Origin: JALWSI01 sp964569095 [NCBI: uncultured Aquificales bacterium]
Lineage (GTDB): Bacteria > Thermosulfidibacterota > Thermosulfidibacteria > Thermosulfidibacterales
Reading direction: 5' to 3'
Assembly: GCA_964569095.1 (NCBI GenBank)
Contig: CAZMTB010000171.1
Location: forward strand, 1-26,620
Length of the DNA stretch: 26,620 nucleotides
Part shown: positions 7,972 through 15,708 of the stretch, piece after piece
Layout: every line of letters begins with the position of its first letter
Position numbering within the stretch: the first letter of the stretch is position 1
Notes under the pieces: generated by a model
What the model was told of the DNA's origin: nothing
The model's input: only the letters and a program-made list of their open reading frames with translations
Databases searched by the model: none
Translations under genes and position numbers: made by a program

Positions 7972-8199
7972 CTAAGCGGCCACGCTCCGTCTCTTGCGAG
8001 GCGTGGGAGCCGCCAGCTTGAGAAGCTCCTCCAAGGACTTCCCCTGAAGACCCTCTGCAATGAGCCTGCGAATCATGCGATTGATCTTTTTGGGATCACC
8101 TTCGCAGATAGCGTTGATGGTCCGAAAGAGCTTTTTGTCCAACTTGATGGTGAGTTCCTCGAACCTGGCTCCGCCTCTCTTCCTTTCTTTACTTTCCAT
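7972..8199 (-). CDS. Small ribbon-helix-helix-like protein, probable DNA-binding regulator
   Basis: A 75-residue basic protein. Residues 14-52 fit the ribbon-helix-helix pattern: a polar/hydrophobic alternating strand (EELTIKLDKKL), a helix (FRTINAICEG), a turn, and a second helix (KINRMIRRLIAEGLQG). The tail is Arg/Lys-rich (TPRKRRS). I do not recognise a specific family, so a CopG/Arc-type fold is an inference. The frame continues upstream to 8262, but the ATG at 8199 is favoured: it has GGAGG 8 bases upstream, and a good promoter lies at 8234-8262, inside the longer version. The gene has its own promoter and a candidate terminator, so it is likely a single-gene unit. No toxin partner lies beside it. 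Confidence 0.68.
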   Translation of the reverse strand: MESKERKRGGARFEELTIKLDKKLFRTINAICEGDPKKINRMIRRLIAEGLQGKSLEELLKLAAPTPRKRRSVAA

Positions 8200-8233
8200 A
8201 CCTGCACCCTCCTCTTTTTTTGTAATTGTCTCT

Positions 8234-8262
8234 CCTCTATCCCTAATAGATCGCTTTGTCAA
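8234..8262 (-). promoter_or_regulatory. Sigma-70-type promoter for the RHH-like gene
   Basis: On the minus strand a perfect TTGACA (8257-8262) is followed, after exactly 17 bases, by TAGAGG (8234-8239; 3 of 6 match to TATAAT). The predicted start near 8227 leaves a leader of about 28 bases holding the GGAGG ribosome binding site. This placement supports the ATG at 8199. Confidence 0.5.
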
Positions 8263-8565
8263 GCATTATCTTGAGAAAAAATTCAGGGTGGATCAAAAGG
8301 CAAGGTTATCCGTATTCCCCAGTCTTTCAAGACGCTCAAGCCTCATCCTCCAAAAAGATAGGCTGTTAGATAACCGGGAAACATCCTGTCAATCGATAAG
8401 AACGAAACCGAAAAAGTACCAACGACACCCCAACATTACTCGAAAACATCACCTACACTTGCGAATTCGCAAAAGCCCCTTGTAAGACGGGTAGAAGCGG
8501 ATATTTAGTACTCTCTTGAGCACGGTAGAAAGATGGCCATATTCAAAGTGCAACTGTAGTTCAGC
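8263..8565. other. Intergenic stretch of about 300 bp without a recognised gene
   Basis: The sequence between the receiver gene's stop and the RHH gene's promoter is richer in A and T than its surroundings. I see no open frame with coding character, no tRNA-like cloverleaf and no clear terminator with a T-run. The only distinct element is the 14-bp palindrome at 8459-8472, listed separately. Confidence 0.6.
8459..8472. repeat. Perfect 14-bp palindrome, candidate operator
   Basis: TTGCGAATTCGCAA is an exact palindrome centred at 8465/8466, in the non-coding gap between the small RHH-like gene and the receiver protein gene. As RNA it would give only a 5-bp stem with an AATT loop and no T-run, so an operator-like DNA site is more plausible than a terminator. 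What binds it is unknown. Confidence 0.4.
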
Positions 8566-9762
8566 TCAAATTGGTTCTCCCCTGCGCCACCTTATGAAGA
8601 AAGAATCTTCTGCTCCCTTGACCTTTTCAGAATCCCCGTCGATGGATTCTCTCCTCTTCAAGGCCTCCTCAACCTTCTCCTTAACCACACTGAACTTGAA
8701 GGGCTTCAGAATTATCCCCGATACCCCGTACTTGGCAGCCTTCTTCAAGATCTCCCTGGTTTTGGTACGGGTAAGGAGAACGACCGGAATCTCTTTTAAA
8801 ATCTCGGTCTCGAAAATAGTGGCTAGTATCTCGAAGCTACCTCTATCCTTCAGGTCCATGTCCAGAAGTATAAGGGAAGGAGGAGGATCGAGCTTGAGAG
8901 CGTTCTCAACCCATTCCACTCCGCCTTGCTCCTCCACTACCTCAAAACCCTCTGTAGAGAGGAAGAGCCTAAGTAGGTCCCTAACCTTGGCATCGTCGGA
9001 GATCACCATCACCTTTCTACTCTCTTCCTCCGTCTCGGATGGCTGGGCAGGTCCTGGAGCAACCGCCTCGCAAACAGTATTCACTGCCTTTCCGGCAACG
9101 GTCTCTGCAAAGGCGGTGGTTAAGGTGACCACGTTGTCTCCAAACTCGCAGAGCTTCTCGTCCACCTTGGCGTCGAACCGCCCGAAGAGTCCCTCAACCT
9201 GATCATCTGCATCCTTCCTGCCAACCATTTGGACTATCCCTTTTTTCAGCTGGCAGGAGTCCCTTTTCACCCCCTGTGAGAGGTCCACAGTGAGGCATTC
9301 TACTGCGGGTCTTATGCTCTCCTTGGCAGATCTTAGCTGCTCCTGCAGCTCCACCAGCTTCGTCCTCAAATAGCATCTCTCTAAAGCCCTCAGCACCTTT
9401 ATCCTTGCGGTGAAGACGTCGTAGAAAGGATTCACTATGAGATAGTCGTAAACCATACCGTTCTCCACCAATTCTGCCGCCTCCGAGATATGGGCAGCAG
9501 AAATGAGCAGGATCACCTCGGCAAAGGGACAATGGCTCTTAACCTCTCGGTATAGGCGGGTCTCGGAGTCAGGTCGAAACTCTACTAAGAAGACCGACTC
9601 CCGACAGGTGGGCACCGTAGATAAGGTTCCTTTGAGCTTATAGGCTGTCTCAACTGGATGGATTACCAGGTTTCTCCGACGCACCAGTCTCTGGGCGATG
9701 ATGTTCCTCACTCTCTCGTCCGGATGGTAGATGAATACCCTCTTTATCCGCTTCAACCTCAA
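8566..9762 (-). CDS. Double-receiver response regulator (degenerate REC, linker, canonical REC)
   Basis: A 398-residue cytosolic signalling protein with two receiver modules and no output domain that I recognise. The C-terminal receiver (about 249-368) is complete: acid pair Asp256/Asp257, phospho-acceptor Asp301 (LILLDMDL), Thr331 and Lys353 (ILKPF). The N-terminal receiver-like region (about 7-125) keeps Asp15 but has Glu61 at the acceptor position (VFLVEFRP) and Asn111 for the conserved Lys (LIVNPF), so it probably cannot be phosphorylated. Residues 130-235 look helical and contain several Cys (130, 156, 170, 205, 231); I do not recognise this part. The TTG start at 9762 overlaps the kinase stop by 4 bp (TTGA), so kinase and regulator are translationally coupled. 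An internal TTG two codons later is also possible. Confidence 0.8.
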   Translation of the reverse strand: MRLKRIKRVFIYHPDERVRNIIAQRLVRRRNLVIHPVETAYKLKGTLSTVPTCRESVFLVEFRPDSETRLYREVKSHCPFAEVILLISAAHISEAAELVENGMVYDYLIVNPFYDVFTARIKVLRALERCYLRTKLVELQEQLRSAKESIRPAVECLTVDLSQGVKRDSCQLKKGIVQMVGRKDADDQVEGLFGRFDAKVDEKLCEFGDNVVTLTTAFAETVAGKAVNTVCEAVAPGPAQPSETEEESRKVMVISDDAKVRDLLRLFLSTEGFEVVEEQGGVEWVENALKLDPPPSLILLDMDLKDRGSFEILATIFETEILKEIPVVLLTRTKTREILKKAAKYGVSGIILKPFKFSVVKEKVEEALKRRESIDGDSEKVKGAEDSFFIRWRRGEPI

Positions 9763-11744
9763 CTCCGTTTCAGGGCACGCTCCACCGTTTCCAGAAGCTC
9801 CCTCTTGGTTATGGGCTTGGAGAGGAGTTCCACTCCTCCTATCTCCTTCAGCGACTCAAGGGAGAATTGTGAGGCGTAACCAGAAATAGCAACTATGGGA
9901 AGGCTAGGATCCGCTTTCCTCAATCGTGATATCAATTCTTTACCCCCCATCCTGGGCATCACCATGTCGGTGATCACCAGATCCACTTTTCTTTTGAGCG
10001 TGTTGTAGAGTTTCCAGGCCTCCTCCCCATTGTCAGCCGAATAGACCCGGAATCCAGCATCCTCCATCATTAGGGTCACCAAAACCCTTATCTCCTTCTC
10101 GTCGTCCACCACCATAACCGACCTTTGATGTTCAGAAACTTCTCGGGTCTTTAACATCCGCTTCAGATCTGATTTTTCCTCCTCCTCAGAGGCAAAGAGA
10201 TCGTGGAAGGAGGGAAGGTAAATGATGGCCTTGGTTCCCTTTCCCTCCTCACTTTCCAGGAAGAAGTAGCCACCGTGCGATTTCACTATGCCCACCGCTT
10301 GGGAGAGACCGAGTCCCGTTCCCACCCCCCGTTTCTTAGTGGTGAAGAAGGGCTCTGTGGCCCTCTCCAAGACCTCGGTAGGCATGCCCGTTCCCGTGTC
10401 CTCCACCACTATTCTCAGGTAGCTGCCCGGGGGGATCGGAGACGTAGAAGTAGGAGATACTTCGCAATGGGAGGCAGCTATGGTGAGCCTACCACCATCG
10501 GGCATGGCGTCCCTGGCGTTTATTGCCAGATTCAAGAGCACCTGCTCCATCTGCACCTCGTCGCACTTCACGAAGGGCAGGTCGTCCTCCAGCTCCAAAA
10601 CCACCTCGATATGCTTGGGCAGGGTTCGGCTAAGAACCTCGGCAACGTTCTTGAGCATGGTAGCTGGATGAACTGGCTCCAGCTCGGGTTCTTCCCTTCT
10701 TGCAAAGTCCAGCAGCTTTTTGATGAGCGAGGCCGCCTTCTCGCTCTGCTCCATGATCACCGAGAAGAAACGATACTGGGACGAGTCTTCGGGAGACTCC
10801 TCCATTCCCATGTCTGCAAATCCCATTATAGCCGTTAGTATATTCTTGAAGTCGTGCGCTATCCCCGCAACCAGCCTGCCCAAGGCCTCCATTTTCTGGG
10901 CGTGTCTAAGCTCCTCCTCGGCCAGCCTCAGTTCGGTGGTTTCAAACATCATGCCGTGCAGAAGCGAGACCCCTTCCTCGTGCTCAACCATGGCCATATT
11001 TCTAAACCACCGCACATTACCATTCCGGTCCAGCATTCTGATCTCAACCGTATGAGGATGACCACCCTCCCCGTCTGTAGAGATGGCATCAAGCCACAGC
11101 TCTAGGGCCTCACGGTCCTTGGGATGAACCAGGCCGTGGAAGAACCCTCCCCTGGAGATCACCTCGTTGGGAGAGATCCCCAGCAGAGCCTTCACCTGAG
11201 GACTTACGAAAACGAGGTTGGGTCCTCCTTCCAGCGTGGCCGTGTAAACGATTCCTGGGAGGTTGGTGATGAGTCTCTGATAGTTCCTCTTCTCTCGCCT
11301 TAGCTCATCACCCAGGAACTTCCTCTTCGTGAAGTCTATTGCCAGCCCGTCGAACCAGGTCCTCTCCCCTTCTCGCCCTAAGCTACAGTAGAGACTAAGC
11401 CACACTATGGCCCCGTCCTTCCTCCTGGCCCTCACTCTGTAGGCGTCAACGGTGCCTCTCTCCCTGAGAATATCGGGAAGCTCAGAGAGCTTCTCCGTGT
11501 CGATCACGAAGTCGCGTATAAGGCTCTTTCCAACGATATCTTCAGGCTCCTGGTATCCCAGCATTCTGGCCAACTGGGGATTAGCATCCACCAAGACCCA
11601 TTTCTCGTCTGCCCTGAAGAAACCCAGGGGTGCCCTTTGGTAGAGAGAGTGAAGCCAGTGATCACACCTTTGCCCATGAGTTGCATCTCCCAACCTCTTG
11701 CTACCCCCTTCTGCGCTTTTTGGACCTGCGCCCACACCATCCAT
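9759..11744 (-). CDS. Soluble PAS-PAS hybrid sensor histidine kinase with C-terminal receiver
   Basis: A 661-residue protein without membrane segments. In order: a PAS domain (about 30-142), a second PAS/PAC (about 153-275), HisKA with phospho-acceptor His297 (LVAGIAHDFKNILTA), a HATPase with N-box NLAINARDAMPDGG, G1 EDTGTGMP and G2 GVGTGLGLSQAVG, and a receiver (about 543-661) with Asp593 (ITDMVMP) and Lys643 (LLSKPI). It would autophosphorylate on His297 and pass phosphate to its own Asp593 and possibly to the coupled double-receiver protein. The signal sensed by the PAS domains is unknown. The ATG at 11744 lacks a clear ribosome binding site and lies only a few bases after the predicted transcription start, so translation may be near leaderless or begin further in. 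Confidence 0.92.
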   Translation of the reverse strand: MDGVGAGPKSAEGGSKRLGDATHGQRCDHWLHSLYQRAPLGFFRADEKWVLVDANPQLARMLGYQEPEDIVGKSLIRDFVIDTEKLSELPDILRERGTVDAYRVRARRKDGAIVWLSLYCSLGREGERTWFDGLAIDFTKRKFLGDELRREKRNYQRLITNLPGIVYTATLEGGPNLVFVSPQVKALLGISPNEVISRGGFFHGLVHPKDREALELWLDAISTDGEGGHPHTVEIRMLDRNGNVRWFRNMAMVEHEEGVSLLHGMMFETTELRLAEEELRHAQKMEALGRLVAGIAHDFKNILTAIMGFADMGMEESPEDSSQYRFFSVIMEQSEKAASLIKKLLDFARREEPELEPVHPATMLKNVAEVLSRTLPKHIEVVLELEDDLPFVKCDEVQMEQVLLNLAINARDAMPDGGRLTIAASHCEVSPTSTSPIPPGSYLRIVVEDTGTGMPTEVLERATEPFFTTKKRGVGTGLGLSQAVGIVKSHGGYFFLESEEGKGTKAIIYLPSFHDLFASEEEEKSDLKRMLKTREVSEHQRSVMVVDDEKEIRVLVTLMMEDAGFRVYSADNGEEAWKLYNTLKRKVDLVITDMVMPRMGGKELISRLRKADPSLPIVAISGYASQFSLESLKEIGGVELLSKPITKRELLETVERALKRS

Positions 11745-11756
11745 TAACAGTTTTTT

Positions 11757-11784
11757 AATTTAGGAGCAAGCAGAAAAAGGTCAA
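11757..11784 (-). promoter_or_regulatory. Sigma-70-type promoter for the kinase-receiver pair
   Basis: On the minus strand TTGACC (11779-11784), a 16-base spacer and TAAATT (11757-11762) lie in the 82-bp gap after carB. The expected start near 11750 is about 6 bases before the kinase ATG. This suggests that the pair is transcribed separately from carB. Confidence 0.45.
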
Positions 11785-11826
11785 GGGGCTATCAGAGATC
11801 ACAGAAAACCAGACTCAAAAAAGGTG

Positions 11827-14800
11827 CTACCTAGAGTGATACTCCTGAAGGGCCATAACCCCAACCTCTCCCTTGATCATGGCCTCTATTCCCCTGGTGG
11901 CGGCAATGGCCCCGGGAATGGTGGTGAAGTAGGGAATACCGAGGTCCAACGCAGTCCTCCGAATCACGTAGGAGTCTCTTCTGGCCTGTCCTCCAAGGGG
12001 GGTGTTGATCACCATCTGGATCTCCCCGCTCTTCATCCTGTCAACCACGTGGGGACGACCCTCGGGCACCTTGAAGACGGGCTCCACCTCTACCCCCTTG
12101 GCCTCGAGAAGGGCCGCCGTGCCCTTGGTGGCGGTGATTCTGAACCCGAGCCTGGACAGGGTTCGCGCCACGGACACGATGTGGGGTTTGTGGCTGTCCC
12201 TCACGCTGATGAATATGCGTCCAGAGAGGGGCAACCTATTACCCGCTGCCTCCTGGGCCTTTGCAAAGGCTATCCCAAAGTCCCTGTCTATTCCCATCAC
12301 CTCGCCGGTAGACTTCATCTCTGGACCCAACAGGGTATCCACGCCGGAAAACTTCAGGAAGGGGAAGACCGCCTCCTTCACGGCAATGTGGTCGAGCCTA
12401 AGATCCCTGGGCAATCCCATCTCCCTCAGGGTCTCGCCGAGCATTATCCTGGTGGCCACCTTGGCCAAGGGAATACCTATGGCCTTACTCACGAAGGGAA
12501 CGGTACGAGAAGCCCTGGGATTCACCTCCAAAACGTAAACCTCGCCGTCCTTTATGGCGTACTGAACATTGATCAATCCCCTCACCTCCAGCTCCAGGGC
12601 CATGAGGGTGGTTTGACGCTTGATCTCTTCGATAATCTCCTCTGGCAAGCTGTAGGGGGGAAGAGAACAGGCGGAGTCTCCCGAGTGAACCCCCGCCTCC
12701 TCGATGTGCTCCATTATCCCCGCAACGAATACGTCGGTGCCGTCGCACACCGCGTCCACGTCCATCTCCACCGCCTCCTGGAGAAACTTGTCTATCAGCA
12801 CGGGATGCTCGAAGGAGACCTCCACCGCGTGTCCCATGTAGTACTCGAGCTCCCTGTCGTCGTAGATTATCTCCATGGCCCTGCCGCCCAGAACGTAAGA
12901 TGGACGAACAAGGACCGGGTATCCAATCTGGTGGGCTATTCTCATGGCCTCATCCACAGAGGTGGCGGTGGCGTTGGGAGGCTGCTTGAGACCCAGCTTC
13001 TCCAGCATGACACGAAACCTCTCCCTGTCCTCCGCACGGTCTATGCTGTCGGGTGAGGTTCCCAGTATGGGAACCCCCGCCTTCTCAAGGGCAAGGGAGA
13101 GCTTCAGCGGGGTTTGACCGCCGAACTGCAGAATAACCCCCAAGGGACGCTCCGCCTCCACGATGGCCATCACATCCTCGAAGGTGAGGGGCTCGAAGTA
13201 GAGACGGTCGGAGGTGTCGTAGTCGGTGGATACGGTTTCGGGGTTGCAGTTTACCATGATGGCCTCTCTACCCGTATCCTTGACCGCCATCACGCTGTGG
13301 ACGCAGCAGTAGTCAAACTCTATTCCCTGACCGATCCTGTTGGGGCCACTTCCGAGAATGATCACCCTCTCCTTCTCACCCCTCTTCTGCTCCGTCTCCC
13401 TCTCGTAGGTGGAATAGAAGTAGGGGGTGTATGCCTCAAATTCAGCGGCGCAGGTGTCAACGCTCTTGAATACGGGCAAGATCCCTGACTCCCGCCTCTT
13501 GGCGAGCACGTCCTCCTCGCTAACCCCCAGCAACCCCGCGAGACGGCGATCCGAAAATCCCATCTCCTTGGCCCGTCTCAGGTCCTCTGGAGAAAAGCCA
13601 GACCACCCCTTGGAGCGTACTCTCTCTTCCTCCTCCACGATCTGCTTGATGTTGTCCAGGAACCAGGGATCGATCTCCGAGAGCTCCGCAACCCTCTCCA
13701 CGGAGAATCCCCGCCTGAAGGCCTCGGCAACGTAGAATAGACGGTTCCACACAGACTGCCTCAAGGTAGACTCTAGCAGGGCGTCGTCTATCTCCTCCAC
13801 GGCCTCAAACCCCCAGGCGTCGGTCTCCAAGGAGCGAATCGCCTTCTGTAGGGCCTCTTTGAACGTTCGGCCTATGGCCATAGCCTCTCCCACGGACTTC
13901 ATCTGGCTCCCCAGGGTGGGATCAGAGTCGGGAAACTTCTCGAAGGTGAACCGTGGCATCTTAACCACGCAGTAGTCTATCGTGGGCTCAAAGCAGGCAG
14001 GGGTCTTCTTGGTGATGTCGTTGGGTATCTCGTCCAAGGTGTAACCCACCGCCAGCTTGGCGGCTATCTTTGCAATGGGAAAACCCGTGGCCTTGGAGGC
14101 CAGGGCCGACGAACGGGAGACCCGGGGATTCATCTCGATCACCACCATCTCCCCGTTCTCGGGGTTAATCGCAAACTGGATGTTGGACCCTCCCGTCTCC
14201 ACCCCAATCTCCCTGATGATTGCCAGGGAGGCATCCCTCATCAGCTGGTACTCCTTGTCGGTCAGGGTCTGGGCAGGGGCCACGGTGATGGAATCCCCAG
14301 TGTGGATACCCATGGGATCGAGATTCTCGATGGAGCAGATGATCACCACGTTGTCTTTGAGATCCCGCATCACCTCCAGCTCAAACTCCTTCCATCCCTT
14401 CACAGAGCGCTCTATGAGGACCTCGTTGGAGGGAGAGGCAGCCAGACCCCACTCCACGCACTCTTCGAACTCCTCGCTGTTGTAGGCCATACCTCCACCG
14501 GTACCTCCCAAGGTGAAGGACGGGCGGATAATCACGGGGAATCCTATCTCCTGCACGATTCGCCTGGCCTCGGACATGGAGTGGGCATACCCGCTTGGAG
14601 GAACCTGCAGGCCAATTTTGTGCATGGCGGCCTTAAACATCTCCCTGTCCTCGGCCTTCTTTATGGCGTGAAGCTTCGCCCCTATCAGCTCCACACCGTA
14701 GCGGTCGAGCACCCCACTCTCTGCCAGGGCCACGGCGGTGTTAAGGGCGGTCTGCCCCCCCAGGGTGGGCAAGAGGGCCTGGGGACGTTCCCTCTCGATC

Positions 14801-15030
14801 ACCTTGGCAACCGTATCGGGGGTGATGGGCTCCACATAGGTCCTGTGGGCCATCTCTGGATCGGTCATGATGGTGGCGGGGTTGCTGTTCACCAGAACCA
14901 CCGTGAAACCGTCGTCCCTCAGAACCTTGCAGGCCTGGGTGCCCGAATAGTCGAACTCGCACGCCTGGCCTATCACGATCGGACCAGAGCCAATGATCAG
15001 TATCTTCTCAATGTCGGTGCGTCGGGGCAT
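11827..15030 (-). CDS. carB: Carbamoyl phosphate synthase large subunit
   Basis: CarB joins bicarbonate, ammonia (from the CarA glutaminase) and two ATP into carbamoyl phosphate for arginine and pyrimidines. The 1067-residue length is standard. The two homologous ATP-grasp halves are evident: the first starts [20 protein letters not shown] and includes [14 protein letters not shown]; the second starts [19 protein letters not shown] and includes [14 protein letters not shown]. The oligomerisation region lies between them, and the last about 130 residues form the allosteric MGS-like domain ([18 protein letters not shown]). The frame is open to 15054, but the ATG at 15030 has AGGAGGAG upstream and the usual [10 protein letters not shown] start. 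carA is not in the window, so the subunits are encoded apart or carA lies elsewhere. Confidence 0.97.
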   Translation of the reverse strand: MPRRTDIEKILIIGSGPIVIGQACEFDYSGTQACKVLRDDGFTVVLVNSNPATIMTDPEMAHRTYVEPITPDTVAKVIERERPQALLPTLGGQTALNTAVALAESGVLDRYGVELIGAKLHAIKKAEDREMFKAAMHKIGLQVPPSGYAHSMSEARRIVQEIGFPVIIRPSFTLGGTGGGMAYNSEEFEECVEWGLAASPSNEVLIERSVKGWKEFELEVMRDLKDNVVIICSIENLDPMGIHTGDSITVAPAQTLTDKEYQLMRDASLAIIREIGVETGGSNIQFAINPENGEMVVIEMNPRVSRSSALASKATGFPIAKIAAKLAVGYTLDEIPNDITKKTPACFEPTIDYCVVKMPRFTFEKFPDSDPTLGSQMKSVGEAMAIGRTFKEALQKAIRSLETDAWGFEAVEEIDDALLESTLRQSVWNRLFYVAEAFRRGFSVERVAELSEIDPWFLDNIKQIVEEEERVRSKGWSGFSPEDLRRAKEMGFSDRRLAGLLGVSEEDVLAKRRESGILPVFKSVDTCAAEFEAYTPYFYSTYERETEQKRGEKERVIILGSGPNRIGQGIEFDYCCVHSVMAVKDTGREAIMVNCNPETVSTDYDTSDRLYFEPLTFEDVMAIVEAERPLGVILQFGGQTPLKLSLALEKAGVPILGTSPDSIDRAEDRERFRVMLEKLGLKQPPNATATSVDEAMRIAHQIGYPVLVRPSYVLGGRAMEIIYDDRELEYYMGHAVEVSFEHPVLIDKFLQEAVEMDVDAVCDGTDVFVAGIMEHIEEAGVHSGDSACSLPPYSLPEEIIEEIKRQTTLMALELEVRGLINVQYAIKDGEVYVLEVNPRASRTVPFVSKAIGIPLAKVATRIMLGETLREMGLPRDLRLDHIAVKEAVFPFLKFSGVDTLLGPEMKSTGEVMGIDRDFGIAFAKAQEAAGNRLPLSGRIFISVRDSHKPHIVSVARTLSRLGFRITATKGTAALLEAKGVEVEPVFKVPEGRPHVVDRMKSGEIQMVINTPLGGQARRDSYVIRRTALDLGIPYFTTIPGAIAATRGIEAMIKGEVGVMALQEYHSR

Positions 15031-15066
15031 TAACCCTTCTCCTCCTCCCTCCATGCTTGGAGAGGG

Positions 15067-15120
15067 ACTCTACCAGCCACCCCTCGTATCTTGCAAGAAG
15101 AGAAGAAGGGCCGAGAAAAT
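15067..15120. promoter_or_regulatory. Candidate back-to-back promoters of carB and the archease gene
   Basis: The palindromic hexamer TTGCAA (15091-15096, inside TCTTGCAAGA) could serve as the -35 element in both directions. To the left, an 18-base spacer leads to TAGAGT (15067-15072) for carB. To the right, an 18-base spacer leads to GAAAAT (15115-15120) for archease. Each element matches the consensus at about 4 of 6 positions, so this is only a candidate. Confidence 0.25.
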
Positions 15121-15186
15121 AGCCCATCCCCTCCCAAGCCAATGGACTTCAGAGGCCCTGCGAGTAAACTGTCTGGGGAGGATGAG

Positions 15187-15606
15187 ATGGGCACCTTCAG
15201 GGTATTTGGAACCACGGCGGACGAGGGAATTGAGGTAGAGGCCGAACACCTCGAAGAGATCTTCTCCACCGCAGTGGAGGGGTTCGTAGCAGTGCTCTTG
15301 GGAAGACCGGAAACCGTAATCCCAAGGGAGGCAAGAGAGGTGGAGGTGGAAGGAGAGGATGAAGGAGAGCTGCTGGTGGCCCTGCTGAACGAGTTGATCT
15401 ACCTCTTCGACGCCCACAGGTGGGTGCCCAGAAGGACAAAAAAAGTGCTTCTCTCTCCAAACCGTCTCAGGGTACGCCTCGAAGGAGAACCCTTCGATCC
15501 CTCACGGCATCCCCCCCCGGTAGAGGTGAAAGCAGCCACCTACCACGGAGTAGATGTCTCACAGAAAGGGAAAGGCTGGCACGCGCGGCTCATATTTGAC
15601 CTGTAA
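15187..15606 (+). CDS. Archease family protein
   Basis: Archease is a small Ca-binding protein that promotes guanylylation and turnover of the RNA ligase RtcB. The 139-residue protein aligns along the family: the N-terminal TADEGIEV block (Asp12), LLNELIYLFDAHRWVP, GEPFDPSRH, VEVKAATYHGVDV, and the terminal RLIFDL with metal-site Asp138. The usual HTAD motif is here TTAD, so the His before the conserved Thr is replaced. The frame is open to 15091, but the ATG at 15187 was chosen because GGGGAGG sits 5 bases upstream and the length then fits the family. It is divergent from carB and 102 bp before pilB. No rtcB is seen in this window. Confidence 0.82.
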   Translation: MGTFRVFGTTADEGIEVEAEHLEEIFSTAVEGFVAVLLGRPETVIPREAREVEVEGEDEGELLVALLNELIYLFDAHRWVPRRTKKVLLSPNRLRVRLEGEPFDPSRHPPPVEVKAATYHGVDVSQKGKGWHARLIFDL

Positions 15607-15631
15607 ACCGAAAACCGTAACCATTTTGGGT

Positions 15632-15661
15632 TTGACAAAAAGGAAGGATATCCGTTAAGGT
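15632..15661 (+). promoter_or_regulatory. Candidate sigma-70 promoter before pilB
   Basis: A perfect TTGACA at 15632-15637 lies in the 102-bp gap before pilB. With an 18-base spacer the -10 would be TAAGGT (15656-15661; 3 of 6). The weak -10 may mean an activated promoter. It would head the long pilB-to-dapB run. Confidence 0.3.
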
Positions 15662-15708
15662 TGGCTGTGATAAAAAGCTGTTTTTCTGGGGTGAGAGAAA
15701 GGGGATAG

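Noticed and set aside
8200-8262. Longer N-terminus (21 more residues) for the RHH-like gene
   Set aside because: The extension overlaps a good promoter, while the internal ATG has a strong GGAGG at normal spacing.
8263-8565. Small RNA or tRNA in the 300-bp gap
   Set aside because: No cloverleaf, no CCA end, no extended stem-loop with a T-run and no promoter-terminator pair could be found by eye.
10203-10838. 211-codon plus-strand frame within the histidine kinase
   Set aside because: It is antisense to the HisKA/HATPase region, whose motifs are intact; the translated product is low in hydrophobic order and unrecognised.
11824-13056. 410-codon open frame on the plus strand inside carB
   Set aside because: It lies wholly antisense to an unmistakable carB, has no recognisable motifs and an odd His/Gly-rich composition. 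It is a mirror of the carB codon pattern.
15661-15679. Sigma-54 promoter before pilB (TTGGC ... AGCTG)
   Set aside because: The GG and GC elements are 14 bases apart instead of the required 12, so it does not fit the -24/-12 form.
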